From: Cunninghamia lanceolata
Taxonomy: Eukaryota > Streptophyta > Pinopsida > Cupressales > Cupressaceae
Reading direction: 5' to 3'
DNA: 64,000 bases
Assembly (NCBI GenBank): GCA_027924645.1
Contig: BSBN01000849.1
Span: 10,992,001 to 11,056,000 of the forward strand
Shown here: positions 10,251 to 22,862 of the stretch, piece after piece
Layout: each line of letters begins with the position of its first letter
Position numbering within the stretch: the stretch's first letter is position 1
The notes under the pieces: generated by a model
What the model saw: only the letters and a program-made list of their open reading frames with translations
The model's database searches: none
Told to the model about the DNA's origin: nothing
Program-made: the position numbers and the translations under genes

Positions 10251-12319
10251 GTTATGTTGAAAGGGAAGATACTAAGGTTGGTTAGGTTTCTATTCTAGAG
10301 GAGTCCAAGTAGAGGATTAGTTCCTCCAACAAATTTGTCTTCAAATCACATGAGGAAGTGGGTCTATAATTTGAGGACCATGTTTCTATATAGGAATTAA
10401 ATAAATTCTTAGGAGGGTTATCTCCAATGGTTTAGGATGCCCACACTTTTGTGAAACAAAATAAGCATAGAGTAAAGGAAAAAAAAAGTGGAGATTATTT
10501 AGATGGAATCTAAGGAAATAATTGGTGATGGTTTCCAGTGGACCATGGAGTCTCTCTTTTCCTAAAAGGCAAAGAGGTCGACTCTCATGATTTCTTGAAT
10601 ATGATTTTCCTCCTCATTGAGGGCTTGTGGTGTTTTATGTGGGTTTGTTCTCTTCCCCCAAGGTTAAGTATGTAGGTGTTTTTCCTTTAGTGTTTTCTTG
10701 TTGTGAAAGATGAATTGTTTCCTCTACGCTTCATTTTTATTTATTCATGGGATAGATGGTGTTTTGTTGAAGTTAGGGATGGATTCCTCTCTTTGTGACC
10801 CATTGACTAGGCCTTGTTAATTCCTAAATTACAAAATAAAAAATAATATATTTTCCAATTTTCTTTTAGATACATCTTATTATAAGTTAAGAAAACTTGT
10901 CGTTTGTATCTAATATGTACAATAATAATAATAAAAATTCAACACAAAATTGTGATGTTCTAAGAGTGTCCTATGCTTCTACATAAATTCTTTTCCATTT
11001 TCACAACTAATATAAACTAATACTAACTTTCAATCTCTCACTATATTCTTCTTTAGAATAGACAAACTTAAACTTCAAAAAATTGGTTTTCAAAATGTCT
11101 TATAAAAATATTTAATCATACTTAAAAGAAGATTTATCATTTTGATTTAACATATACATTAAAATTGGTAGGATTCACCATCATGATGGTGATGATGGTC
11201 TAAAGGACTATGCTTCTATTTTAATCTCCTTTTCCTTTTCTTATTAATAAAAGTATTATTGAGCTTGGATATCTCCCAACTTGTTTCTTATAAATAAATA
11301 TACTCACACTTTGAGGAAATGTATTTCCAAGTTTCTTTTTAGAAATATATATTTGTAAGTTAAACATACTTGTTATTTCTTTCTATGTATAGTAATTTTT
11401 TTCAAAATTTATCATCATATAGGAAACAATATAATGAAATAAACATTTTGAATTTAAACTTTAATTTCTAAATAAACGTTTCAACATTACTCATCATATA
11501 TTAATTTTTGAACTTTAATTTTAAAAGCATAGTCAAGTTTGTTGGTATACACACATCCTCTCTTTCAATTCCATTAACTTACTATGGTATTTAATAAACA
11601 ATAATATAAATTTCAAAATTTAAATTTTTGGAAACAAAATGATTGAACGATATGTATATATAAACACATGTGAATAGAGTTTATAAAGCAAGTTAAGACT
11701 ATGGTCCCATAGAGAGTGCTTGCTAAAAATTTTAAGCAACTATTGTTAAGAAAAATTAGGAGACCATTTTAACCTAAGGGGTCCTATAAATTTTTGAATT
11801 CTCCCCACCAAGAAGTTTTAAGTAAAATAGAAGATTTTTAAATAAAAAATTATAACAACTAAATAATAATAGAAATTAAAATTTAAAAAAATGCTATACA
11901 AGCTACAACATAAACATAACAGTCCCTAAGGATGAAACTTTCATCTCTACACTCCACTACTAACTAAAAACGTGCAGCTATAAATGTGAGACTTCTATTT
12001 TAAAAGAAAGCATTTTTTTAATTTCATGAAATTAACTACAAAGTAAAAATAAGAACCCACGCCCTTTCAATAAAGCTGCTTTCTAAAAAATAAATTTTAA
12101 GTAGACACCATATTATAATTTAAACATTAATTAAAATAAAAATCGACCATAACTCATTTACATTTACATATGTTTATACACCTAAATGGCTAAAGTTGTT
12201 CCAGTCGAAACAAGAAGTCGGAAGGCCAAATTCAGGCACTGAGAATGATTAAATATTATATGAGGGGTGCTAGTACATAGATTCAAGTCGATCTTGGTTC
12301 TAGAATGAAGATCCATTCA
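10251..12319. other. AT-rich intergenic DNA, no gene recognised
   Basis: Bases 10251-10255 are the right copy of the GTTAT duplication of element A. The remainder is AT-rich, with short open frames only and no repeat, RNA gene or transposon ends that I recognise. It lies downstream of the calmodulin-like gene that ends at 12320. Confidence 0.5.
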
Positions 12320-12781
12320 TCATGAAGAGAATTTAGATGCCATCATATTCTTGAATTCCAAGAAATCTAACACTCCGTTGCAATCTGAATCAAATTTGCA
12401 AATCATATTCTCACAGTGTTGGCCCTGCGCGATCAATCCCAGCTTGGAGAGGACTTGTTGCAGCTCAGTGGAAGAGATGTATCCATCTTCATTCCGATCA
12501 AAAACTCTGAAAGCTTCCATCAAATCCTTTGATTCATCTTCCAATTCTCTGTCTTTATTATTGAAGATGGACTGATATAAATGCACGAATTCTTCAAATC
12601 GCACGCAGCTACAATTCTCTTCATCTTTGCCCAGAGAACTGAACATAGACATGATATCTTGTTCTGAAATTGGTATTCCAAGTTTGTTTACGAAGCCAGT
12701 GATTTCACCCACACTCACAACTCCATCAGCATTTTCATCTATGATTTCATATATTCTTCTAATCTCATCCAGATTTGCCAT
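12320..12781 (-). CDS. Calmodulin-like EF-hand calcium sensor
   Basis: An intact single-exon gene of 153 residues starting at the ATG at 12781 (G at -3 and G at +4, a good plant start context). The frame is open further upstream, but only with a TTG, so that extension is not used. Four EF-hand positions are visible. Loop 1 is about residues 15-26 (D-E-N-A-D-G...E). Loop 2, about 49-60, is degenerate and probably does not bind calcium. Loop 3 is 94-105 (D-R-N-E-D-G...E) and loop 4 is 130-141 (D-S-D-C-N-G...E). Length and single-exon form fit plant calmodulin-like (CML) proteins, which change shape on Ca2+ binding and pass the signal to partner proteins. No myristoylation or transmembrane signal is seen. 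A TATA box lies about 110 bases upstream. This is the only clearly intact host gene in the window. Confidence 0.9.
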   Translation of the reverse strand: MANLDEIRRIYEIIDENADGVVSVGEITGFVNKLGIPISEQDIMSMFSSLGKDEENCSCVRFEEFVHLYQSIFNNKDRELEDESKDLMEAFRVFDRNEDGYISSTELQQVLSKLGLIAQGQHCENMICKFDSDCNGVLDFLEFKNMMASKFSS

Positions 12782-12888
12782 TACTTTATAAAGGGGAGAA
12801 GAAGCTCGGTTACTCTCTAAAGTTGCGGTGCAGAAACCCAACAGAGGTAAGAAATAATTGTGTTTGAAATAATGCGTTTGTTATATGA

Positions 12889-12898
12889 CTATTTATAG
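12889..12898 (-). promoter_or_regulatory. TATA box of the calmodulin-like gene
   Basis: The minus strand reads CTATAAATAG, close to the ideal plant TATA box. Transcription would be expected to start about 30 bases on, near 12860, giving a leader of roughly 80 bases before the ATG at 12781. Confidence 0.65.
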
Positions 12899-13698
12899 CA
12901 TCATTGAAAGATCCTCCTTTGCATCTGGAAGGAAGGGTGTGAAGAGTGAAGAAGAAGTTGTCTTTCCGCCCATAGCATAGAAAATTACGATCGCTGACTG
13001 ATTCCCTCCGTGTTCGTTAACTTTCGATTCCATCCATCACAAGAGTCGGTTCTTTAATAAAGTTTTGACTTGATATTTGTAAAGTCGGTTCCTAATTCAA
13101 CTAACCAGCGAAGAAATGGCCGTGTGGCAGGCAAGTCATGAGAGAGCTCGTTTCTTCCAACGCTTATATTAATGGGCACGGGACCCTTTGGGCTCGGTCA
13201 TCGTGGACGCAAGCATTTTGGGAGGAGTCAAAATGTTTTTTTTGACGTTCATACCATGGAATCAATATTTAATACCAAACAATAAACTGCAACATTCAAA
13301 AACACTTAACATTCAACTTCAAATTTTGAATATGAGCGGTAATGAGAAGACTGAGTGTATGGTCTAGTTTGAGTAGCATAGTGATTTGCCCAGAGTTGAA
13401 TAAACATAAGAATTCCTACTTACTTCTTTAATTCTCTTAGCCAGATCACCCTAATTTTTTTGCAATAACAACTGAGCAATGTAAAATGCCATCCATTTGT
13501 TTCTTGAGCTCTGTGTTAATCTTTAAGGTATCATGCAATATAATGGCAAGATTGACAATCTGAAAAAGAAAGTTAGATAGTAAATTTGCTATTGCAATGA
13601 GCTAAGAAATATGATGTAAGAAAACAATGCAAAACATCTTTGTTTTAAATGAGAAAATGATCATTTGATGGAATGATACGGATATGGTGAGAAGTATT
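12899..13698. other. Upstream region of the calmodulin-like gene; no other gene seen
   Basis: This stretch is less AT-rich near 12950-13240, as expected of a promoter region, then AT-rich. Bases 13694-13698 (GTATT) are the left copy of the target duplication of element B. Nothing else is recognised. Confidence 0.4.
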
Positions 13699-15879
13699 TG
13701 TTGTGTTTTGTCATTGATGTCAAAGGGTTAAGTGTGATTGTGATGATGTTCACATGGATTGGCTTTGTCTTACTTCATGGTTTCATTGGATTGTGATGAT
13801 GTTCACATGGAGGCTCACATGCATTATGACATGATGTTCATGTTGGATGTGACATGGTTCAGGAGGTTTCATGTTCTCACATGCAGTATGATATGATGTT
13901 CAGTTTCATATCAAGTAAGGTTTCATATTAGGTTATGAAGATCAGGTTGTTGGATCCAGAGTTTACTTCATGAGATGATAATCAGGATGATGGTGTTGAG
14001 AAGGTTATGCCATGCTGCTATACTTCATGATGTTTTCATCATAGGGAATTCAAGTTCTCACAGTATGTACTTCATAATGATGTTGGGTTAAACACATCAT
14101 AAAGCTTCATGACTCAAAGGTTATATTGGTTAATTTTGATGCAGCTTCAGCTTCATACTGGACTGATTTGGTATGGTCATGATCAAGTGAAGACAAGAAT
14201 AGATTGGTGATATGAGTTGGCTTTGATTGATATTAACCAGGTGATTGTTGATCAAATGAGCCTCTTCCTTTATCAAGGGATTACTCTTGTAGAGTCAAAA
14301 TATTTTGTTATTTGTAGATATCTCTATGTCTCAGACAGCCTTGCTAGTGGTGTGTTTCTCCATAGCCAAATTTGTATCTAAATATGTCTTAGGGTTTTGT
14401 CAAATATCAAATATATGGTATGACTTTAGGATCTTAAAAACCCTAAGCAAGTCATGTTCGCAAAATGTATGCACTTTTCTTATAAATTGAAGGTGACCTT
14501 TTATACTAGGTTATTATCACTTACGATAACCTCTTAAAGGGTCTTTAAGACATTAAGTTGACTGGCCCCTCCTCTTGTTAACCGACTTAATAGGTTTTGT
14601 GGGCACTCAAATCATGATCAAAGGCCACGATTAAAAGTCATAAGGGCGAGAGAGGAAAATATAAAGGCTCAGATTTAATCTAATTCAAACAACAATGGTC
14701 ATTCTCCCTGATTAAACTTTGATGGGCAGTTTTTCAAAGACGGCTTTTCAACTTCCTTGTTTGGTATGCAATCGACTGAGAGGGCCAGGAGAATATATAA
14801 AAGCCATCCAGTGATGCATTTTGGTGATTGGATGAGTGTTTTGGTTCTGTTAGATGGATATCTACACCATGATATAGAAAATGCATAGAGTTTTTCTTGT
14901 ATATATAGCTGTGGTTCAAAAAGTATATAAATACTAATATATGTGGAGGATGATTAGACATAGAATTGCAGGGCACTAAGAGTCTTTCATACCATGATCT
15001 ATACATAAAGAGGAGGGTGAAATCTATAAGAAAATGCAGATTATTTTATGTATATCCTTGGATGATGAAGATTGGTGATTTGGGTGGAGAAGAGACAAAT
15101 CTATCTTTCCATATGAAGTTTGTCAATTTTGAGTTGTAAAGAAAAACATGAAATATAGTTCTGAGTCAGCATTTGCATTTAGGGTGTTGGTAAGTACATT
15201 GACAATATCCTCTAACATGAATTTTGATGAAATGTTAAATGTTCAGTTCTATTTTTAACATTGAAGCAGTTTCACAGTTTTTAATAGACTGTATTTGATG
15301 TTTTTAAACTTTGCATAGAAGATGAAATGAATGTGAGGTTTGAATCTCTATCTTGTTGAGAAATGGTAGTAGACTATGTTGGTTGTAGCAGGATAAGTGG
15401 GTGATCGTTGCAGAGATAAACTACTTGAGAAGTGTGGATTATAGTCAGCATGATTTGTATAGAAATAGAGTAACCCTCTAAACTTTATTAGTTTCTTTTG
15501 AATAGTTGTATTATGCCAGTGAGGCACAAAAAGTGTAACCAGTGATGTTCTCTTTCTAGTGAGGCATTTTGTGTTGCCTGTGAGGCATTTTTGTGATTAA
15601 GCCAGTGAGGCATTTTCTAAGTGGTTTTTCATCCCTATGAGGGTTTTCCACTCATGAAAAATATGTGTTATGATTCATGTTGTTTATCTTTATGTGTGTG
15701 CCCTAATGTTTTGTCTTTGAGATCTTGATCATAGTGTTTATAATAATTCTTGTTCATATGTATTTGATAAATCTTTGAAGTCTCTCTCATTCTCTATCCT
15801 TGAAAAAAGGTGAAAAAGGTTTTAAAAGTTTATAGACCACTGATTCATCCCCCCCTCTCAGTGGTCCTATACTCCAACA
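13699..15879 (+). repeat. 5' LTR of element B
   Basis: A 2181-bp LTR starting TGTTGTG and ending CTCCAACA. It contains the TATA box at 14794-14802 and, near its end (15510-15620), several copies of a GCCAGTGAGGCA word. Confidence 0.92.
14794..14802 (+). promoter_or_regulatory. TATA box in the element B LTR
   Basis: TATATAAAA in the middle of the 5' LTR, kept in the 3' LTR near 21248. It is the likely core promoter. A second AT-rich TATATAAATA-type word lies about 140 bases further on. Confidence 0.55.
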
Positions 15880-15881
15880 AG

Positions 15882-15893
15882 TGCTATCAGAGC
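15882..15893 (+). other. Primer-binding site of element B
   Basis: TGCTATCAGAGC lies two bases after the LTR end and matches the copia initiator-methionine tRNA PBS (TGGTATCAGAGC) at 11 of 12 positions. Confidence 0.85.
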
Positions 15894-15950
15894 ATAGGTT
15901 CCCTATAGAAGTCTAACAGGCTTGGGTAGTTCCTAATAGTGGAGTACATT

Positions 15951-17280
15951 GGGAAAGTGTATAAGAAATAGAAAAAAGAAAGATGTCAAGCAAAAGGTTG
16001 TACAACAAACCCTAGTCAAGTCATGTGATGATTTGTTGCATGAGTCATCCCTGAAAATTGATACAAAGTGTGATAAAAAGAATGATTTTGCTGTTGAGAT
16101 TGATGACACAGAAGGAGACCTTTTTGTGGATGAAGATGGATAGGAGTTTGATGAAGATGATTGTGAAATTGATTTAGAAGGTGAACTTTTGTGTGCCTTA
16201 GATCAGATCAAGCAACTTAGAAAGGGGATTCGAAGATTAGAAGACCAGCTTCAACAAGAAAAAAACTCCAAAGACAAGGTATGTTCAATTTTTGTAAAAG
16301 TTTCTTTAGAGCTTGAAGAGGCAAGAAATCAGATTGTAGACTTAAAGAGTCATGTTGATGAATTTGACAAATTGATTATCAGTCTAAAGCCTTGAATTGA
16401 GGAAGCCAAAAGAATAATAGATGTAACAAAATCTGACCTTGAGGTGAAAATAATTGAATGTCTGAAATTAGAGGTAGAAATTGTCAATATAAGAAAAGAT
16501 TATGAAGGTCTCAAGGTTCTGTCCAAGAAATATCAAGAGTTTGAAGAAAGCGCAAACAAGTTGGATGAAATGTTGGGCAAACAAAAACACTATAAGGACA
16601 CCATAGGTTTAGGATATGAGGAAGGATAGACTTCTAAGGAAAGAAAGACATCTAAAAAGAAGATAGACTTGAATTTTCATGATGTTGCTCCTGCAGATCA
16701 GAAAGAAGATAAATGTGTTGATGAAGGTAGAAGAACAAGTAGGACCTCAAGACCTACACCTATCAGGCATTACTATTCAATGAGGTACAGTTATTCTCAG
16801 TTTCATGGTTATTTCTATTGTTGTCATGCTTATGGTCATAGAGCTAGAAATTGTAGAACTCAAGCAAGTTATGATTTATAGTGGAATAAGAATAAAGGTT
16901 CTAGGAAGTCTTCAAATCAGAATTACAATATTATTTGTTACAAGTGGAATCAAGTAGGTCACAAGGAAAGAGATTGTAGCTTACATGGAAGATATAATCA
17001 TGTGAGGAACATAAATAATAGTTCCTATGGTTTGTCAAGAAGAAACTATGATTCTTGAGTTCTAGACTACAATGTTCAATGTTATAGATGTAACAACTTT
17101 GGTCATTCAGCATATCTTTGTAGAAGTGATTTTATAAAAACACCTAGACTTAACAAGAAGGTTACAACTAAGCAAAAGGAAGAAACTATAAAAGTTTGGA
17201 GGCTAAAAGAAAAACAAGAAAAAAAGAAGGAAGACTCTAAGCTTGTGCATAATGTACAAGAGATACCTCTAAATGCATAA
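15951..17280 (+). pseudogene. Broken gag (C-terminal half) of element B
   Basis: A single frame is readable for about 440 codons through five or so in-frame stops (near 16141, 16393, 16627, 16879, 17056), with no usable ATG at its start. The first ~220 codons are Lys/Glu-rich with a probable coiled coil. Three CCHC zinc knuckles of form C-x2-C-x4-H-x4-C follow. The first (about 16813-16858) has lost its first Cys. The second (about 16939-16977) has Trp in place of its second Cys. The third (about 17083-17122) is complete. The basic tail is Lys-rich. The N-terminal gag domain usual in copia elements is missing. Gag forms the particle around element RNA and the knuckles bind nucleic acid; this copy cannot make a full protein. 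Confidence 0.75.
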
Positions 17281-20142
17281 AGAAATAGCATGAGTTTAGG
17301 GGGAGGTGTTTACAGTTTTATCATCCAGCCCCTTAGATATCAACCAAGAGGTTGTAAAGTCTGAAGATGTCTATAGTCATCTTTATCTTTTCTTGATCTT
17401 TGCTCATCAAGTTAACAATGATAAGAGGATGCTTTGCATGATATCACAATGACATATACAATGATGATGTCTAATGAATCTTTGGTAATTTCATTGTGCA
17501 AGTTCTCTTTGTCCTTGCCTAAGCTGGGTATATGCTTGCAAGTGATGTTGTGTTGGTACTCACATGTGATCTCAGTCAAAAGTCTTTATCAATGCTTCTT
17601 ATTGCTCACAAGGTGAGATAGGTAATAGTTTGGAATGCACATTGAGGTGGTTTTAGGTTGATGACAATGGTTGTGGCTATGTGGACAGGTCAAAGTGCTT
17701 CTTGAAAAAATAAAGTGCCCTTGATAAGATAACATATAAGGACAGTCTTGAGGACAGTGATTGAATGAATGCTTTATTTTGGTAGTACCTTTGTTTGTTT
17801 GCACAATGATGTCACTCATATTGACTACTCAGTGAACATTACCATCTTTAGTCATCTACTTCTAACAATGGTTGTTGACTATTTGACAGTGGTGGTTTGT
17901 AGTCTAAGTTTGATTTGTGATGCAAGATCAATTGGAACAAAGAGATTTAATGATTTGAGCAGGATTGTAAAGACCCCCTAAGTGCTTGTGGATCATTGAA
18001 GAGGGGGAGCACTCACAATGACTCTTGATAGCATTTGATAGGTAAGTGCTTATGGATCTTTGATGTTGATTGATAAGTTTGACTTATCAAATAGTGTAGG
18101 TCTATTCATGAAGCCAATATGCTTTTAGGATTTATGATATACAAATTGAGATAATTTGCATAAAAGGCACTAGGTTCTTAATTGAGATTCTGATGTAATG
18201 CAAGGAGTTGTAGTTGTAGTGTTTAAAAATAGAGAGAAATGTGTGAGTAATCAGTAAAAGGACAAGACAATTATCTTATTTGTTGATAAGTGCAGTGTTC
18301 CCTCTTGAACTTGTAATGTTTGTATTTTTCTAAAGTGATTTATTAAGATAGAATTTGGAAGAAGTTCAGTTTTGATACTTGGCAAAGGACAACCATGAGA
18401 CAGTGCAACTGTTGCTAGTAATATATGCTATGATCAAGTTTCTTATCATTGAATTGTATTAGTTTACATTATTATTAGCAAAGGAAAGTATCAGGGCAGA
18501 TAAGTATTACAAGGTGATAGTCATGGTGTAATACTGTCAAAATCAATATATTTAGTCATGACAGTCATGGCTTCTAATAGAGATTGCTTTGACAGTCTAA
18601 TAGTTATTTTGTAATGGTAGTGTTCCATGCTGGCTCACAGTGAAGTTATTAAGTGATGCTTGACTCAATGATATTTGACTGACTTGGTGCTTTGATATCC
18701 ATGTGACGGTGACTTGAGGTTGCATACATAAGGAGGACACAATGATATGGGTAAATTTCATGTTGTCAAAGTAACTATGCATAAAGTATCTGTCTTGCCA
18801 AATATTGATAGTAGTATAGTGGATAATTTAATATTTCAGTGGTTTTCGCAATGTTTGAATAGTGGCTCTTGTATGGTGAAGTGACAGTGGTATCAGATGT
18901 ATGTACTCTATGACAGTGTGTAGGACAATGGTACAAAGACAAAATGGACAATAGATTAGGTGTTTGCAATGTTAGCAACAAGATCTACATGGGTGGAAAT
19001 ATCTAAAGGAGAAGATAAGAATTTGTGATGTCATAGAAAATAGTTATTGAGGAGTACAAGTTTGAGTTGGTGTTCTCATTTGATGTGCCTCTTGTGGTAG
19101 GATTTGTTTGAGCATTTAGAGTTGTTTGCTTTATTTTCTTGATCTCAGTTAAACTAGTTCATATGATGACTTTGTTGGCAGATTCATGGATTGGTTTGGT
19201 CTTGGAGTAGTTCACATTTTGTTTATCAAAGCGCATACTTGGTTTATTTGGATTCATGATTGGTGTCTTCATGATGTTGATTACAACAATGATCATCAAT
19301 GAGAGTTATGAGTTTGATTTGTTTGATGGCTATGTCTTGGATTGTTTTGGAGATCTTTCATCTAACAACACATTGTTTGGTGCTCTAGTGCTATTGTACT
19401 TTCATAGATAATCTACCTTTCTTATACAGTATTGGCTCTAATACTACATATCATAGTAACACTGCATTAGTATTTGCTTTTACAATGGCAATGTTTGGTT
19501 TTCTTTCACATAAAAACAATGTTTGGTCCTTTCAAGATGTTGACAGTGAAAGCAATGTTTCAATCTCTGTTGTTAGTGGTAATGGTCTTGGTCACAATTA
19601 ATGATGATGATGTTTGTCTTCACAAGTGACTTATTGTGTCAGCAATAATGCTTATCCAATGCTCATGTTTTGACTAGTGATGATTGATTGAGTAAGACAA
19701 TTGTGTTTTACAGTAGTCTGGAAATGTTTCATGGTCAAGATATTCAAGGTGATTGATGTTGTGTAGAAATGCTTATGAACAGTGATTCCTTGTGATTGAC
19801 AGTACAGTGATAGGCAGTGGCATTAAGGAACACGATGCATAGTAATGTTAGGAGACATTGATTATAAATTGCTAACTCCTTACATTGTTTTGATCAATGG
19901 CATCATATATAGTGTGAATGTGATAATAAGTTGCATGCAATAGAAGCTGGTAATAGCCACAATAAAAATCATGCATGATGCAGACCTATATTGGTTATTT
20001 TTTAGTGCAGTCACAGTCTTTTGGCAATAATAGGGGAAGAAGAGAAATCAGATACAAGGTACTTATCCTCAGGGGGAGCTTTTCATGCCTTTGTCATTTA
20101 TGTCAAAGGGGGAGAGAGTAATTTAGTTTTTCCATCAATGGT
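17281..20142 (+). other. 2.9-kb noncoding interior of element B
   Basis: No polymerase-domain motif is visible in any frame. The sequence is unusually rich in GACAGT / ACTGTC and CAATG words, for example near 17740, 18540-18600, 18880-18920 and 19790. It ends with two purine-rich GTAAAGGGGGAG / TCAAAGGGGGAG words near the 3' LTR. Confidence 0.6.
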
Positions 20143-20154
20143 AAAGGGGGAGAT
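20143..20154 (+). other. Polypurine tract of element B
   Basis: AAAGGGGGAGAT directly abuts the TGTTG start of the 3' LTR, the expected priming site for plus-strand DNA synthesis. Confidence 0.8.
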
Positions 20155-22377
20155 TGTTGTGTTTTTTCATTGATGTCAAAGGGTTTAGTGTGATTTGATG
20201 ATGTTCACATGGATTGGCTTTGTCTTGCTTCATGTTTTCATTCAATTGTGATGATGTTCACATGGAGGCTCACATGCATTATGACATGATGTTCATGTTG
20301 GATGTGAAATGGTTCAAGATGTTTCATATTCTCAAATGCACTATGACATGATGTTCAATTTCATGTCAAGTAAGGTTTCATATCAAGTTATGAAGATCAG
20401 GTTGTTAGATCCAGAGTTTACTTCATTAGATGATGATAAGGATGATGGTGTTGAGAAGGTTATACCATGCTTCTATACTTCATGATATTTTCATCATAGG
20501 GAATTCAAGTTCTTACATTATGTACTTCATAATGATGTTGGGTTAAACACATCATCAAGCTTCATGACTCAAAGGTTACATTGGTTAAGTTTGATGCAGC
20601 TTCAGCTTCATCCTAGACTAATTTGGTATGGTCATGATCAAGTGAAGACAAGAATAGATTGGTGATATGAGATGGCTTTGATTGATATTAGCCAAGTGAT
20701 TGTTGATCAAGTGAGCCTCTTCCTTTATTAAGGGATTACTCTTGTAGAGTCAACATATTTTGTTATTTGTAGATATCTTTGTGTCTCAGGCAACCTTGCT
20801 AGTGGTGTGTTTCTCCATAGCCAAATTTGCATCTAAATATGTGTTAGGGTTTTGTCAAAAATTAAATATATGGTATGACTTTAGGATCTTAAAAACCCTA
20901 AGCAAGTCATGTTCCCAAAATGTATGTAGTTTTGTTAGAAATTGAAGGTGACCTTTTATACTAGGTTATTATCACTTACGATAACCTCTTAAAGCTTCTT
21001 TAAGACATTAAGTTGACCAGCCCCTCCTCTTGTTAACCAGATCAATAGGTTCTGTGGGTGCTCAAATCATGATCAAAGCTGACGATTAAAATTCATAAGG
21101 GCATGAGAAGAAAATCTAAAGGCTTAGATTTAATCTAATTCAAACAACAATGGTCATTCTCCTTGATTAATCTTTGACGATCAATTTTTCAAAGACGGCT
21201 TTTCAACTTCCTTGTTCAGTATGCAACCGACTTGGAGGGCCAGGAGAATATATAAAAGGCATCTAGTGATGCGTTTTGGTGATGGGATGAGTGTTTTGGT
21301 TATGTTAGATGAATATCTACACAATGATATAGAAATGCATAGAGTTTTGATTGTATATATGGATGTGGTTCAAAAAGTATATAAATACTAATATATGTGG
21401 AGGATGATTAGACATAGAATTGTAGGGGCACTGAGAGTCTTTCATACCATGATCTATACACAAAGTGGAGGGTGAAATCTATAAGAAAATGCAGAGTATT
21501 TTATGTATATCCTTGGATAATGAAGATTGGTGATTTGGGTGGAGAAGAGATAGATCTATCTGTCCATATGAAGTTTGTCAATTTTAAGTCATAAAGAAAA
21601 ACATGAAATATAGTTCTAAGTTAGCATCTACATTTGGGGTGTTGGTAAGTACAATGGAAATATCCTCTTACATGAATTTTCATGAAATGTTATATGTTCA
21701 GTTTTGGTTTTAAGACTGAAGTAGTTTCACAGTTTTTAATAGACTGTATTTGAGATTTTTGAACTTTGATTAGAAGATGAAATGAATGTGAGGTTTGAAT
21801 CTATGTCTTGTTGAGAAATGGTGGCAGATTGTGTTGGTTGTAGCAGGATAAGTATGAGTGATCATTGAAGAGATAAACTACTTGAGAAGTGTGGATTATA
21901 GTCAGCATGATTTGTATAGAAACAAAGTAACCCTCTAAACTTTATTATTTTCTTTTGAATAGTTGTATTATGCTAGTGAGGCACACCTTGCCAATGAGGC
22001 ACTTGTATTAGCTAGTGAGGCACAAAAAGTGTAACTAGCAAGGTTCTCTTGCCAGCGAGGCATTTTGTGTAGCCAGTGAGGCGTGTTTATGATTAAGCCA
22101 GTGAGGCATTTTCCAAGTGGTTTTTCATCCCTATGAGGATTTTCCACTCATGAAAAACATGTGTTACGGCTGATGTTGTCTATCTTTATGTGTGTGCCCT
22201 AATGTTTTGTCTTTGAGATCTTGATCATAATGTTTATAATCATTCTTATGCATATGTATTTGATAAATCTTTGAAGTCTCTCTCATTCTCTATCCTTTAA
22301 AAAAGGTGCAAAAGGTTTTAAAAGTTTATTGACCACTGATTAAACCCCCCACCTCTCAGTGGTCATGTACTCCAACA
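20155..22377 (+). repeat. 3' LTR of element B
   Basis: A 2223-bp partner of 13699-15879. Near 21975-22105 it has extra copies of the AGTGAGGCAC word compared with the 5' LTR, which accounts for most of the length difference. Confidence 0.92.
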
Positions 22378-22862
22378 GTATTGACCCCTAATAAGATAGA
22401 TTTCCAAGCTAGTTTCATATGGAACACAACTAGTAGAGAAAGGAATATAGATTTCCATAGGGATTGAGAATGAGTATAGAACTAGAACATATGTTTGGCA
22501 TTTTCCCATTCAAATGGGTCAATCTCAACCATTTATCTTTAGCTTCCCTTGGAAGCTAATCAATCTCTACTATCCAATCCAAGATCAAATCTCAACCCTC
22601 CATTTCTCCTTCCCAATTCTATAATTCCATGCTAATCCCTCATCCATATATATAAAGAATCCATTGCAAGAATATATGTTGTTTTATTAAGGATTTTCAA
22701 GAGCAACTCAACATCCATATCAAGAGCACATCCACACTCAACCAAGGTTTGCATTGTAAAAATTTGTTTGATTTTACATTTTGAATTAGCTTGCGTTGAT
22801 TACTCAATTTGAAGTAGTGGTAGGATGTGAAATTAGATTTTAATCTGTTTATGTTTCCTTGT
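22378..22862. other. Spacer between elements B and C
   Basis: It starts with the right GTATT duplication of element B. It contains a TATATATAAAG word near 22650 followed by about 200 bases of AT-rich sequence, reminiscent of an LTR promoter region, but no second copy or ends were found. Left unclassified. Confidence 0.35.

Larger units (their letters stand above)
13699..22377 (+). mobile_element. Element B: non-autonomous Ty1/copia-type LTR retrotransposon
   Basis: Direct LTRs at 13699-15879 and 20155-22377 have TGTTG/CAACA ends. A perfect GTATT duplication lies at 13694-13698 and 22378-22382. The site TGCTATCAGAGC just after the 5' LTR differs by one base from the copia-typical initiator-Met PBS TGGTATCAGAGC. 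AAAGGGGGAGAT immediately precedes the 3' LTR as a polypurine tract. The 4.3-kb interior carries a broken gag C-terminal half and then about 2.9 kb without any recognisable protease, integrase, RT or RNase H. The element is therefore structurally complete but would need enzymes in trans. The LTRs have visibly diverged by substitutions and small indels, so it is older than element A. Confidence 0.93.

Noticed and set aside
12782..12841. N-terminal extension of the calmodulin-like protein starting at 12841
   Set aside because: The codon at 12841 is TTG. The first plant-usable start is the ATG at 12781, which also fits the TATA position and CML length.
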